Shown: one piece after another, positions 10,690 to 23,452 of the stretch
Layout: each line of letters begins with the position of its first letter
Position numbering within the stretch: the first letter of the stretch is position 1
Assembly: GCA_002633005.1 (NCBI GenBank)
Contig: NMRA01000873.1
Location: 10,600-74,599 of the forward strand
DNA: 64,000 bases
Source of the DNA: Phoronis australis
Taxonomy: Eukaryota; Phoronida; Phoronidae
Reading direction: 5' to 3'
Notes under the pieces: generated by a model
Told to the model about the DNA's origin: nothing
What the model saw: only the letters and a program-made list of their open reading frames with translations
Databases searched by the model: none
Made by a program: the position numbers and the translations under genes

Positions 10690-11360
10690 CAGGGCCAGAA
10701 CCCTTAAGTGCTCCTGGAATATGCTTGTCACGGAAATGCGGCTTAGTGTGGCTTCGCGGAGTGACTGCAGCCTGTCGGAGACAGTCTGCATTCCGGCCAG
10801 CTCGTGTAATATGTCAGTTCGGCTTTCCGAGAGCAATTCTCAGTGCCCAGTTATGTACTCTCTGTAGTCTTTCGATTGTGGAAGGAGCACAAGTTGAAAT
10901 GTCGATCGCGTCGTATTCGAATAGGGGTCTGATGAACATTTTGCAGATCAGTAGTAGGCAGTCGCTCCTAGCGCCCCATCCTGTGCCCTTCAATCTATAC
11001 ATAAGCTTGACTCTGGTTGTTGCACGGTCACACACGTGTGCGACGTGGGGTTGTAACGTCAGTCTTTGATCAAGGGTTACCCATAGCAGAGTGGAATCTG
11101 CTTTTGGTGTGAACCTGACACCAAATATTAAAAGACTGAACGGTCGCAGTTTGCGTTTGCGGTGAAACAGGATGACCTGTGATTTTGCGGCATTGAGTTT
11201 GAAGCGCCAGATGGTGCACCAGTCCTCCAATTTTGATAGTGCCCGCTGGAGGCGTGCTTGGACAACTGTCTTGTGTTTGTCACTTGTCCAGAACCCGAGA
11301 TCGTCGGCGAACTGGGATATCTGAACTGTGTCCCTTGTTCGAGTGCGACGTTCTCCAACC
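10690..11360 (-). pseudogene. Jockey-like LINE reverse-transcriptase fragment
   Basis: On the minus strand an open stretch contains VQISQFADDLGFWTSD, whose FADD is the RT catalytic box (the YADD equivalent), then LEDWCTIWRFKLNAAKSQ and LFHRKRK (downstream RT blocks), FIRPLFEYDAIDI, and IERLQRVHNWALRIALGKP, the thumb-region signature of Jockey/RTE-type LINEs. After a frameshift near 10815 the reading continues DILHELAGMQTVSDRL to about 10690. The 5' end is cut near 11360, upstream of which the open frame encodes nothing LINE-like. 5' truncation is usual for LINE insertions. Nothing suggests activity. Confidence 0.8.
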
Positions 11361-14300
11361 TTAAATAATGACCACAATTTAAACCAATCACACCAATCAG
11401 TGGCTTCTCTGGTAGCAAACATGCAACTTCTCTGTATGTGACACTGCTTTTCATTGGCTGGTGTAAGCCATATGACCCAGACTTTAACCAATGAGCGTCT
11501 GGTGTTTACTTAACGACCTGAAGGAGGCACAGAACAGTTCTCACTGGGTTTTGCCTAGCAAAACACACATCACTTGATTTGTAACCTTTTCTTCACTCTG
11601 TCAAAAACAGGATGCAAAGAATGGCATGTTTTCAATTATTTTACATAAAAAGCCCAGCAGATGAGCACAGAAACTTTATTCTTTCTTGTATTTTTGACAA
11701 TTTCATTCCCACTGAAAACCAAGCTAGACTAAGAAAAATAAGGGCAAAAAAATGCAAAATCGGCACTTTTCACCCGAAAAATACCACTTCCCTGCCGATG
11801 CACGACTAAAACCAAACTTAGAGTCTGAAAGCAAATTTCCTACCGATTCAGAAAATGTGGTCCAAAAGTACTGTCAACCAACTAGTTTTTTTGCAATTCT
11901 TGCTTGTTTGAGGGCTACCTAAAATCACAGCCAATTTCTCGGTCGCTACCCAACAATGCACAATTGCAGCCGGGGGCCGCCATCTTGAAGAAGAGTGCAG
12001 CTACAGCCAAGAAAGTGGCCTTTTTTTATTCACAGCATGTTCACAAATACAAACAAACCACATTCACTGAGCCTACGTGCAATGCCCACCTACAAAATGC
12101 CCCCAAACTTGGCCTACCCCAAAATTTCTATATTTTGGCAGTGCAAATTGGCCGCGGCCGCAGCCTAACTATTCAGTGCCACCGAAATGACCTGCTTAAT
12201 CACCTCAACATCATAAGACAAGCTTACCCTCTAACACAGTGCCACCTATACTGAAAAGTGGCCTTACCTTTCGCCGGTAGCCCTGTGAAAGAGTGTAAAG
12301 ACAAGCTAAAAGGGAATTATCCCAACTTAAAATATTAATAACTCTGTGATCGGTGATAATTTTGCGTGATTGTGACATGTGTTAATTAATGTTTGCGTCT
12401 AACATGATTTTGCCTCCAAAACTTTACTTAAAAGCCTACCTGTGAACTTTTGGCTGGTTGTCTATTGCCTTTCATAAGCAGTTAAAGTACTCTATCATTG
12501 ATTGAGTGTGATTGATCACTGCCAGCAGAGCCAACATGGTTGCAAGCTTTAATTGGGAGAATTCGTCTCCGACTCTCAACAATCATCGAATGCTCTTGGC
12601 TAGTCGATATATAATATGCAAGACTCGACTTCCTAAACGTCAAATCCGTCATGAAAACCAGGCAACCTGTTAATTATAACTATGAACAAACATTTGCATT
12701 TATGAGAAGCTGTTTCCATAGTACTGTCACGTGTTTTGGACATCTCGCTTTGATTTTAAAATTACATGTCGGGCGTGTACCTCGAGGTAAAAGTGATTCT
12801 ACAACCAGGGGTTACTGGCATTGCAGATTTTTCCGAAAATAGACTCAAAAGAGAACATTGAAATGTTTTTGATGAAAAACCTCCGATCAATTGTCGAAGT
12901 GTTGTCTGAGATGAATACGTATATTTCTGTTCAACTGACAGCCTTTTGTTCATGATTCTGTTGTCGCCGGTTATTACTTGACTAGAAATATTTATAAGGT
13001 GATGAAAGTCAACGCTATTCTTAAGCATATATGAAGGTCATAATTTGCTCAGTTGGTTGCTCCTGTGTCAAGACAAACACTTGGTACTCTGTAAGCAATT
13101 AGTCAACATCGTAAATCGTCTCTGATCTGCGGTATATGATTTCAGCAGATGTTTCACAGTTTTACTCAGGATTTGTGGATTAGAATCCACAATCTAGTGT
13201 CAGTAAATGGCGGAATTATAGCCCTAATGTGCTCAAGTACATAAACGCTATCCTACTAATCAAGGCATTCCAAATAAACAGAAAGAGAATGCATTCTGTT
13301 GACTAACGCCAGCATCCATAAAACTTGTTGACATTGTACATGTCCTTCAATGGTAGATTTCGTAATTGCGAAACCAATCTCGTTGGGCAGGTGATTTCAC
13401 GTCTGCCAACTGTAATGTTTGCAATAAAAAACACATAATTCTGTTATGTATGTATTTTATTAACACAAACCGACCTCCCTTACTTCTCTTACCGGATAGT
13501 TGTGATAGACACGAAAACGTCGCATTCTCTTCGTTAGTTACGCGATTGTGTGCATATATAAGCCGTAGTACTGAAATATAACTGTCGTTTAAAGACTTTT
13601 TAACATCAACTAAAGACCAGTTTAGTGTACGATTTAACTCAAAATTTACACCTATTAAAACTGTAAAGTCTTGGAAAGAATGTATTAAAGTACATTACGA
13701 CAGGTGCAACATATGGTTGTTGCTAGACGAATGTACAAATGTGAGCAGTAAAAATAAAGAACAAGTCTCAGATATTGTATACAAACGGAGTATTCGCGTG
13801 TGTGCAGTAATGGTAATATTTCACTCCACGAATGACATGGGTTACGAACTTCCTCAGTTTTGCAATCATAACAACGTGGACAATGTCTTGTAGAAGAGAA
13901 ACATTTTCTTACCCAAACTTGTAGATGTTTCAAGAACTCTGCTTGCAGCCAAGCGGAAATGAATGCTTCCGGCAAAATAGTGCAAATGTCATAATTTTGA
14001 GCCTTCCGTTTTGAGCCTCACCTCAGTTTGGACTTGATAGTTTCGATGAGGAGTTGAACAGACCTCCTTCGAATATTTAGAAGATTCAACGTGACATAGT
14101 TGGCGATAACGAACCATGTTTAAAATGCACGTTGAAGAGAATACGAATTTTAGCGAGATTACCGGAAAATTTCGACTCATCTCGTCAGGCAGACCAACGC
14201 TGGGTTTCGTTCCCAAATACTTCTTTCAGATGGATTGTTTTTCTAATGTGTAGAACACGAGAGTCAGCCGAGGGACTCTTTACCCCCCCCCCANCCCCCC

Positions 14301-17300
14301 CCCCCCCCGTCGGGACCGATCCTTGACCAAGGAACGCCGCCGTTGGAATCTGTAAATTAACCCTTCCTTCGAAAATCCATCCCGATGTCCTCTTCTTTAC
14401 ATATATACTGTGGATAGAACACTTTGTATTGCACGACAAAGAGCTGATCAGGTGAGCACATAGCCGAACTTCTATTAATTCCACCCGTGGGTACCGGCTA
14501 ATTAACTGGAAGTCGACGTCGGGAATTGCCGACTTCTAATAAAATCAAAATTACACAACACATTTTCTTGTTCGAATTCATGGATCTGGACAAACGTTAA
14601 TATCTTCAAGATGTTAATCCTGTCCTACAGTAACCACAATGATGCCTTTTCGTCACCTATACCGGTTCATCAGATTGAGGTACGCGAAATGACTCGACCT
14701 ATGTACAGAAAGGACATTTGGTAACTTAATTAAAGTTGTTAATCTCTACCTGCCCTTAGACAAAAAACAGGAAGATTAGAGACACAAAGACACATAGTAT
14801 GTTCAACACGTTAAAATGAGAAAATTTGCACCATTACAATCAAGCTTGTATGTGTGTTACTAAGTTTATTGTCACCTTCTGAGTGGAGTCAATCCACAAA
14901 CTTAGCTTCCATGGCTGAAACCCTACTCGACAGTATTGTCGCCAGTATTGTCCGAATGTGTAGGACACGAGGTGAACTGAAGTTTTCTGGAGTAAAGCCT
15001 ATGCTGAATGGGAGAGAATGTTTGCAGCTAAAATCCAACGATAGGGCAAATGTTTCAACTATTCATCCCCACAGTTTCGTATAAGAATCGTGTCTACCTC
15101 TCATCGGGTTTCTACCGATAGATGAAATCATCATTTGAACCCGTAACCTGTTCAAATGATGCTTGCGTTAAGGATAGAGATAATAAGTGTAAATCGAGAA
15201 CTTGTTTGCATAAGATGTCTTTTTGAAGTTATGTGATACTTCAAGGATTTCGGAGTGCCCAACGCTTCATCGATAGATCTGTAATCAGGACACTAGAATG
15301 TGAAAAGGTTTTTTTGATGTCTTATAGCTATGTAAAACATCGACTTTATAAATGACTTGGCATTGATTTAAACGCGCAATACTTAAGTTGTCGTAAAACA
15401 AAAAAGCCAGCAGACATTTTTATAAGCGTACATAGAGTGGTACTTAAGGGTAACGCTACGATAACTATGTCATTTTACACTTTGCTTTGGACGCTGGCAT
15501 TTTTGTTGTTGACGCCGTTCTCGTAAACAACTGCGTTATCTTTGAATGTGGGGCACCATAAAAGTTTGGGAAGGGCTTAAGTTAGTGTGTCATATCCAGT
15601 CGTGCAAGGTACCGGCTGACATTTTGCGCATGCCCAATTACGAGAACAGGAAAAAAACAAAACGCCTTGATTAACAATATCCTGTATTATAAGGAAACAG
15701 TGGATTCCTAATAGGTTACGATGTCTACAATGTAGGCTTATCTTATAATTGAACATACCAATTCATTTGCAGTCGTTATCACGGGAGGCTGTCATTTTTT
15801 CGGTTGAAAGAAAAATGTGGTGCAGTTAAATTACGCATGACGAGTAATAAAACGAAAAGACCGCACATTTGTCCAGTAGCATTGATGTCAACTGAATTAC
15901 GTGACCTACTAAAAAGTTACGCGCATGCTGTCACGATTCAATTTTTGTTGACGTATTTTGCATTCCGTTAACCATATAAATAAACGTTTACACGGGATGT
16001 TACCGCCATAACCATTCATTAAAGTTTACCTTGGCTTGAGTGTATACACAAGGAAGGTATGTATAAACTTACTTTGCAATTTATATTACGTGGCGTCGGG
16101 TAAAGTCGTGACCATGATTTCACCTGATTCTACGATTTACAGCGACGAATTAATTGCGCGCTGTAGAAGAAATCACGATTAAAAATGTTTGATCGTAGTG
16201 AAACGTTATTTTGGGGATATTGGTTCCTACCGAATAAATTTCAGAAGTTTTTAGCTTACACTTTGTTTTTTTTAACTGAATTGGCTGCAATTAGAGTAAC
16301 CTAAACATAACTATTACTTATTGTGTGTAGCAAATCCATGATAGATTTGTTGTTTTCATCAGTAGACCTAAAATGGAATCTTCGTGAAACCAGACAAATA
16401 AAAATGTATTGATGTCATTTTCTTAGTAAAATACTACAAAATTGAGCTGAAATTATATATTTTATTTAGTTCCACATTGACAGCAGTGAAGACGGGCCTA
16501 GCATGAAATTTGAGATAAAATAGACCTATGTCTTGCAGAGATAGTTGTATCTATTGTGAATATGATCCATGAAGCCTAGAAAGTTTGTCGAAAAACGTCT
16601 AAAATAATATACCTCTTGTGACGTTCAGCATTCGATATATTACATTTTTAACTGTGCACTCGGATGCAGTGGCTTCGCTGTCACACATAAGAGCTGTATT
16701 ACCAAGAAATAAAATCAAAGTTGGTAGTTGTTACACGATTGCGTGAGGTAATGTGTAATCGCTTATTGGTGGGAAATACAGACGTAAGGTGTCCCGACGA
16801 TCCTAGGAGCCGTTTTATCAAAGGTCCCACGTCTAGTCGTTGACACGTTAATTGAGGAGCCGACGCTATATTTTCGTAAGAGGGAAACATTCCCAATGAC
16901 GTAAAAGTTCACATTCAAGCCGAACCCTCGGCTTCATAATGAATTGTTTGCCAATACAAATTTAAGATACGATCGCCTTGACTAAGATCCGGCGCGACGC
17001 AATATTACAATTCGTCGTTTACACTTCCACAGAAGATGTGTTGGTGAAGTTTTACGTTATGTTGTTGTTCAGCAAAACAAGTCAGATCTACGGACAGAGA
17101 GAGACAGACAGAGAGACATACAGGCAGGCAGACGCACGGCGGTTCCGGGGTCTGAGAAGAAGCACCTCTTATGTACGGTGCATCAATTGTGTTCTGTAAA
17201 TAAATGAATGCTGTCGGGCACTTATCGTACCGCTTGTTATCAATAGAGATGCTGATGATTCACTAGATGTGCTAAAGATACATGCATGTGCAAATTTCAT

Positions 17301-18256
17301 TTTTTTAGTATTATTGAGAGATGTGTTAACTCATTTACTAATTTTGTTTATTTACCCATTCAATGATTTTCTTTCACGACATTTCATATACTCATCCTGT
17401 TCAACTCTTTCTAAGCCCTTCGTAATTGTATCTAACATCTTGCATTTTCTAATGCATTATATTACATTGTGTGTTATTTTTGTGATTTGTATCGACCACC
17501 ATGAAAATAAGCGTTTAACTTTCTGTTGTTTTCCTAGCAACATGCCTGTCAATATTTTTAACTTATTCTAATCATGTACTTATTATTTGTCTTCATAAAT
17601 ATTTCTGTATCATTCAACATGGGTGTTATCAAATAAACAAACCAATTCAAGTAAAAATAAATCCTTTCGATCTGACAATGGGTTTTTGGACAGATTACGC
17701 AGCTTGTGTGGAGGCATTAGATGTCACGGACATATCCATGCGACGACAATCGCTTGGGTATAGTGGAAATAAACTATTAGTTACGTGTTTTTAGTGTTAT
17801 TTCATGTTGGTATTTGAACGTTTCATGAAACGGAACAGACATGGTACGTTTTCACCTGTTTAGCACACAATTTGGCCGACAAGTGAACTTCTATATCCTT
17901 GTCAGTTTTTCACAAAAATAAGGAATAAGAAAAGTTTATTCTATTGCTATGCGTGGTATATGCTGTGTAGAGTTTATAAAACAACTAGGTGTACAAGAGC
18001 CAGCCTTTGAAAGTTTGAAAAATGACAGTTTTAGTAATGATTTTTGTGCTAAATAAATGAAGAATTACCTTACAGTGTTCTATTCATGGGGCAATGAATT
18101 CGATTTTCTCCCAACCAGATCGCAGTAGATCTGTCTTTTGCTCGAAATGCCTACCTGGCCGTTCTCTTTTTTAGTATTTACAGCCTGTGTTCCAGTCATG
18201 AATTCGTCGGTGGGATTTTCGCAAGTAACCTAACATGTCCATTGCTTCTTTCAGCC
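11361..18256. other. No gene recognised; small repeats only
   Basis: Only short ORFs without recognisable domains. Structures seen: a poly-C tract with one n at 14283-14310; a 12-bp-stem hairpin (catcatttgaac / gttcaaatgatg) at 15129-15161; a GACA/GAGA-rich microsatellite at about 17089-17135. The 5' exon(s) and promoter of the serpin may lie toward the right end: cttctttcag just before 18255 looks like a splice acceptor. Confidence 0.45.
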
Positions 18257-21200
18257 ATGACGTCACTGAGTCTGGTGGGATTTTTTATGCTAGCAAATGG
18301 TAAGTAACGCTATCACTGATTTATAAGTCGCTTAGGGTAAAAAATAAATGAGGCTTGTAGCTATGCACTAGGCTACAAACACATTTAACGTGAGCTTGTG
18401 TATAAGCAATTTATTGCTTGATAGTGAAATCAAATAGATGTTGCAATACCGTGCAGTTACCGACGAAAGAAATATAAAATAGTAAAACTAGTAAAACTAA
18501 AATGACGAGCGTCGGTACTAAAATATATTAAAATATCCCCACGTACTCTTGAGAAAGAGCGCACCGCTCGATACGTGGGGATATTTTAATATGTTTTAGT
18601 ACCGACGCTCGTCACTTTAGTTTTACTAGTTTTGCTTGATAGTGTTAATCAACACTTATGCTAGAACGTACACGTCACTATGGAAAAACATTTAGAACTT
18701 TTATTGCGTTATCCCAGATCTTCCACTCAAACCACGTTGATGTCAGAAAAAATTCGGAGAAAATTTTAAAAATCATTTGACAGCGTTCATATCTATCGTA
18801 AAAATTCTGCAAAAAATCGTCGGCTTCCATGAACCAAATTGAAAACAATTGCGAGTGTAGAGCAGATATCAACCGAATGAGTCAGTTTTTGAAAATGTTA
18901 ATTTTGAATATTACGTCCATTTGTTGGCATTTTACTGCTTAGGTACAAACCCTTCTGGTTTTCGTCTCCATTGAAAATTGTAATATATGCACAATTACAC
19001 AATTACAATTAATTTGTAGTGCTCCTAAGATGGGATTTTTAAATCAAAACGATAAACATGACACGTGACTAAACGCGGCTGCAAACCCCGTTTATTTAGA
19101 CCACATGTCACTGTAAAACTGTCTCTCGTTCAATAACGCTGGGACCTCGCTAAAAAGCAAGACCTCGCGAGATTACGTGAGATATTGCCGTGTACTTTAA
19201 ATATGAACACGTGACTTTGGCTAGATTTTTGCTAGTTCCTAGCGTAGGTCCTAGTATTACTGAACGCACGCCTGTTGTCGACTTTTCCTAACTCACATGA
19301 GAAGTGGTTTCTGGACTTTTCGATATTCCTGGAGACAATCACGGGCGTCGCACCATAGGGGGCTGGGGGGGCTATAGCTCTCTACTTTATTCAGTACTAC
19401 GCCACACATGGTCAATAGGCGGTGCACCATAGGGGGGCTAAGGGGGCTTTACCCCCCAAATTTTTTCAGTGCTGCGCCGCCTATGATTTATGGCCGTCGT
19501 ATGAAATAACCCGCCGTAATAACTTGTGGAGCCAGTCGTTCTCAAGCAATAATCAACCGTCGACTCGTTTCAAGAAAATTCAAGTCGCCTGAATTAGTGT
19601 TTATGGCGGACGGAGGGTATACAGCAATTTTAATTCTTTCAGTTGGTGCATTTGTAAACAACTTACTAAATAGATCTCGTACGTTCTTACGGATAAATTC
19701 AATCCTCAACAACACGAGGTAAATGCGGTGTTCTTAATGGTTTATTACAACACTTAGATCTCCCGCCAACATTCACTGATATCAAATACCTACAAACGCC
19801 TAACGGAAAAAGAAAAATGTGTGAGAAACGGCCATTTGTGTATACATGTATGTAGAGACACGACCTTTCAAGATAAAAAGTACAAATGGGTGTATATGCT
19901 TACGCGCAAATAGGTAACTTGATTAGTGATAACGTATCTGTCACTATTGTGTCACATCACATTTTCAAAAATTTTGCGGGTCTTGGATTTTTACGATTCA
20001 TGTAACCAAAGGGACAATTCAGCCCTTGAAGGCTATACGAAATTATGTTTGGATTAATCGGTGTACTCAGACAGTTGAGAAGCTAGATAACCAGGGTCCA
20101 GTTGCATAAAAGTTATACGCAGCATAGCAACAATGACGTCGCATTATCACGCGCCACATTGTTATTTTTGAACAATTTACCAGTCGTCACAAAACAATCA
20201 AACTTATCCAGCGGATAATTTTGAAGTTTCATGCAACCCAGCCCAGGTCTATAGCCATGTAATGATGTCCCACGTCCTTAGTAATTTACAGTGACAAGTA
20301 AACCCGGTCTTATTATTATTACTGTTCGTAATAAAAATTGTTTGTAATTTTGGCATTTTAATTTTATTCGACTGGGTTCGAAACGTCAAAATGCCGTCAT
20401 ACTAAAAAAGCGAAAAGTGCGTTTTTACATTATTCGCGCACATGAATTTTTCTTGAACAAATTCATGCAATATTTTCTTCTGGAATTTTGATTCCGGAAA
20501 AAATTCCGCTTAAAAGACTTGCATGAGCTGGTCTTATTCTTTCACATGTATAACGTATTCTAAATTTAATCGTAAGTGTTAATCTTCTTTTTCTTTTTTT
20601 CAGGTGTATTTTCTGTGTTTGCAGGACTTATCGTGAAACGGGAAGCCATCGGTCAAGGTAAGAATTTTTACCCATAATTTTATTTCGCAGACAGACGAGT
20701 ACAAATTGCATTTTAATGTTTAAAAATTTTATTCTAGGTCAAATAATACAAAGAGCTGTCAAACCTACTTTCACTCGTTACATGGACACAACGCAGGTTT
20801 CTTTATTTAATCTGCTCATGAATTTTTTAGTTAAAATTATGAACTACTAAATTAAAATTCAACATATGGTTCATTAATAGTTTCCAATACAAAACTATTA
20901 TTGACGACTGTGCAATGCAAGATTAGACATGATTTTCATGGTACCTATTCTAAAAATTAGCTAATCCGGAATGTGGCCTCTCTTTAGTCTTACAAGGGAA
21001 TTTCATTAAAATTTTTACCTCTTGCCATAAAGAACAATTAAAATTTTTATGCCAAAATTTAACAAAACATCAATTCCGGCTCAGAATACCTTATGAGTCT
21101 GAACGTTAAAATACGAGATAACTGCCTTGGCTGAACAATGTTGAGGCGTTGTAACTAATATCCACCACTATCGGGTCGTTCACAGTCCTGTCAGAGTGTG

Positions 21201-23452
21201 ATTTGAGCGTCATGCCTACTAGAAAACTCGAGCTCAATGTACAAAAAAACTTTGTATTCGAAAAGTTGGAGTCAACAAAACCCATTCCCTCTCGCTCTCA
21301 ACGGGTTTGCAACGTGCCATGCAACTCAGGGCTGCTCCGAATATACCTTCCATTGATTCTGCAGGAGGATGGTGCAAAGCTTACGGTAGCCTGTATATCA
21401 TATCAAACAAAGATTGCACGTGCTTCCGCCAGGAAGACATCAGCACAGGCAACTACGATTACCTAAAATGCCCATGGATGACGGTATTCAGCACAGACAC
21501 GTGCACTTGTGACTGGAAACAACGAGTTCAGTGTTCTCAGCCTTCCTCCAGGGATGTTTGTTCAAAGGTGGAGGTGGGTTCATTAAAGCACAAAAGTATC
21601 CCGTGTTGCTGCTGTGAGCGAATAATATTGACAGTGCTCCAGCCGGAAACATAGGAAAACGAAATACACACTCGGTTCTGTTGAAGTTGATTTCAGAAAA
21701 ATGTTCTCAATGAGGAAATAGAAATATTTAGCACGACGAGAAATTTGATTATTTTTTCAGTCAGTTAAAAAGATAGAGCTGCCCTAAATTACGCTGTCTG
21801 CTATTTTCATACTATTACCTGTTCAATTGCTTTAACGTATCAACATGGAAACTTCAAATCACCCATATAGGCTATAACCAACTTTTGCTTTTGGCCGCAG
21901 GAACACGCAGTGACGACACCAGGTCCAGCACCTGACCTCGAGAAGCTCTCTGAAGCAACCGGGCGATTCAACGCAGTTCTGATGTCCCTCCTTATGTCTG
22001 GCGCCAACAAAAGTAGAAATGTTGTGATATCTCCCTTTAGCATTCACACAGTTTTGGCAATGGTCTACGAGGGCGCCCTTGGACGTACAAGATCTGAAAT
22101 GAACGACGCCATGTATTACGGAATTGTTCCAGATCTCAAATTATCCTACAATCAGTTGCTGTTGGAACTGAATTCACCTTCCAATACTACCATACTGACT
22201 GCAAATAGGATATATCATCAGCAAACCTTCACTTTCCTTAGCAGTTACTTGCAGGTAAATAACCAAATAAAGTGTTTATAATTGTATTGAGAGCTGTCAT
22301 TTTCCTAATGTAACAATTACCTTGAGACATTTCGTTTTGCACAATGTGAGTGTCAATTGTTTTGATTTAAGTTTCGACGCCTCAAAAAATCGTATACTGA
22401 AAGCCAAGTAAACACTTCTCGTTGTTTACTGTTGTATTGGCCGTTTTCACTTCACGAAGTGATTGTCACCATAGATCCAAGTGAATTCAGTACCGAAGTC
22501 AACCATTGTCACTTGACCTTTGAACCTAGCAGCGGTTCGTATCATGTTACAGAAGTGTCAATTCTGGATTGTTTGAAATTATTGGGTAAACATTTTTGTT
22601 CTGAAAGATCCTTATTGTTATTATTCACTGAAAATTCCATTTTTAATTTTCTAGGTAGTTCGTGATTATTACCTGTCAGATGTCGTACCCAGCGACTTCA
22701 TTACGAAACCCGACATAGTCAGGCAGGAAATTAACAAGTGGGTAAAACAGCAAACGGCCGGATTCATTAAAGATCTTTTACCTCCACGATCTATCACACC
22801 ACTAACTGCCATGGTGCTTGTGAATGCACTGTACTTTAAAGGGTTCTGGGAAAAACCCTTCCACCCAAACAACACTACAGCGCAGGATTTCTACATCGAA
22901 CAAAATCAACTCGTTACTGTCGACATGATGGCTCAAGTGCAAATGTACAAATATGTCTCGACGAAAGATTATCAGGCTGTGTTGCTACCATACCAAGGAG
23001 GTCACTTAGCTATGTCGATCATTCTACCACGTGACTTTGCAGCTCTGGAGAGACTATCTCAGGCTTTCACCTATGACGTCATAAACAATATTCAAAAAGC
23101 TTTAGCAGCACAAAAAGAAGAGCCTGTAAAGCTTTTGCTGCCAAAGTTTAAAGTTGAAACGAAGTACGATTTGGTGCAAACTCTTTCTGCAATGGGGATG
23201 CCGACATTGTTTTCGAGCACAGCAGATTTGTCCGGAATGAATGGTAGAGGTGGATTGTTTGTATCGAAGGTGATTCACCAGGCTGTAGTTGACGTCAGCG
23301 AAGAAGGCACTGAGGGAGCGGCCGCCACTGCAGTGGTAGTCGTACGGGGTCGGCTTCCGCCGGAAATGAAGGTCAACCGGCCATTCTTCTTCCTCATTTC
23401 GGTAGTTAAGACTAACCACATTTTATTTGCAGGCAGGATAAGCCGACCTTGA
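18257..23452 (+). CDS. Secreted serpin (serine protease inhibitor)
   Basis: Proposed exons: 18257-18299 (ATG; MTSLSLVGFFMLANG), 20604-20657 (hydrophobic leader continues, VFSVFAGLIVKREAIGQ), then 21911-22254 or, with a candidate extra exon, 21901-22254, and 22655-23452 (stop). All junctions are GT/AG and phases match. The leader is a plausible signal peptide, so the product should be secreted. The body has serpin landmarks in order: NVVISPFSIHTVLAMVYEGA (helix B), VNALYFKGFWEKPF (strand s3A), the hinge EEGTEGAAATA, and NRPFFFLI plus HILFAGRISRP (strand s5B and C-terminus). The hinge fits inhibitory serpins. Spacing by 17 residues puts P1 at Gly of VVRGRL, with Arg on either side, so a trypsin-like target is likely. 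No KDEL-type tail. AATAAA at 23981-23986 may be the poly(A) signal. Confidence 0.88.
18484..18633. repeat. Near-perfect palindrome (MITE-like), 62-bp arms
   Basis: Left arm 18484-18545 (aaaactagtaaaactaaaat...ccccacgta) and right arm 18572-18633 are inverted copies with very few mismatches around a 26-bp centre. It lies in the first serpin intron. Transcribed, it would form one long hairpin. Most likely a small foldback MITE. No second copy was seen in the window. Confidence 0.8.
19340..19487. repeat. G/C-tract MITE-like repeats, two partial copies
   Basis: cgtcgcaccatagggggc (about 19346) and ggcggtgcaccatagggg (about 19418) start two related units rich in G and C runs. The second ends gccgcctatg, complementary to its own start. 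In the first serpin intron. Confidence 0.5.
20738..20796 (+). CDS. Second candidate small exon of the serpin leader region
   Basis: attctag|GTCAAATAATAC ... ACAACGCAG|gtttct, 59 bp, entry phase 1 and exit phase 0, open throughout (GQIIQRAVKPTFTRYMDTTQ). Like the cysteine-rich exon it would join 20604-20657 to 21901. The two cannot be used together in frame. The donor is weak and nothing else supports it. Confidence 0.15.
21365..21567 (+). CDS. Candidate cysteine-rich exon of the serpin
   Basis: Between a good acceptor (ttccattgattctgcag, 21364) and a donor (AAAG|gtggag, 21568) lies an open stretch of 67 codons with eight cysteines: GWCKAYGS..., KDCTCF, LKCPW, DTCTCDWKQRVQC, DVCSK. The entry phase is 1, matching exon 20604-20657, and the exit phase is 0, matching an acceptor at 21900/21901 of the serpin body (EHAVTTPG...). 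The paired CxC motifs suggest a small disulfide-bonded secreted module. I do not recognise the domain. It could be an optional exon, or an ORF that fits by chance. Confidence 0.35.

Noticed and set aside
11361-11491. Extending the LINE RT ORF to its first Met at 11491
   Set aside because: The residues upstream of about 11360 do not resemble RT; the open frame simply runs into host DNA at the 5' truncation.
14132-14484. ORFs across the poly-C tract at 14283-14310
   Set aside because: Low-complexity poly-Pro/poly-Gly reading through an ambiguous base; no motif.
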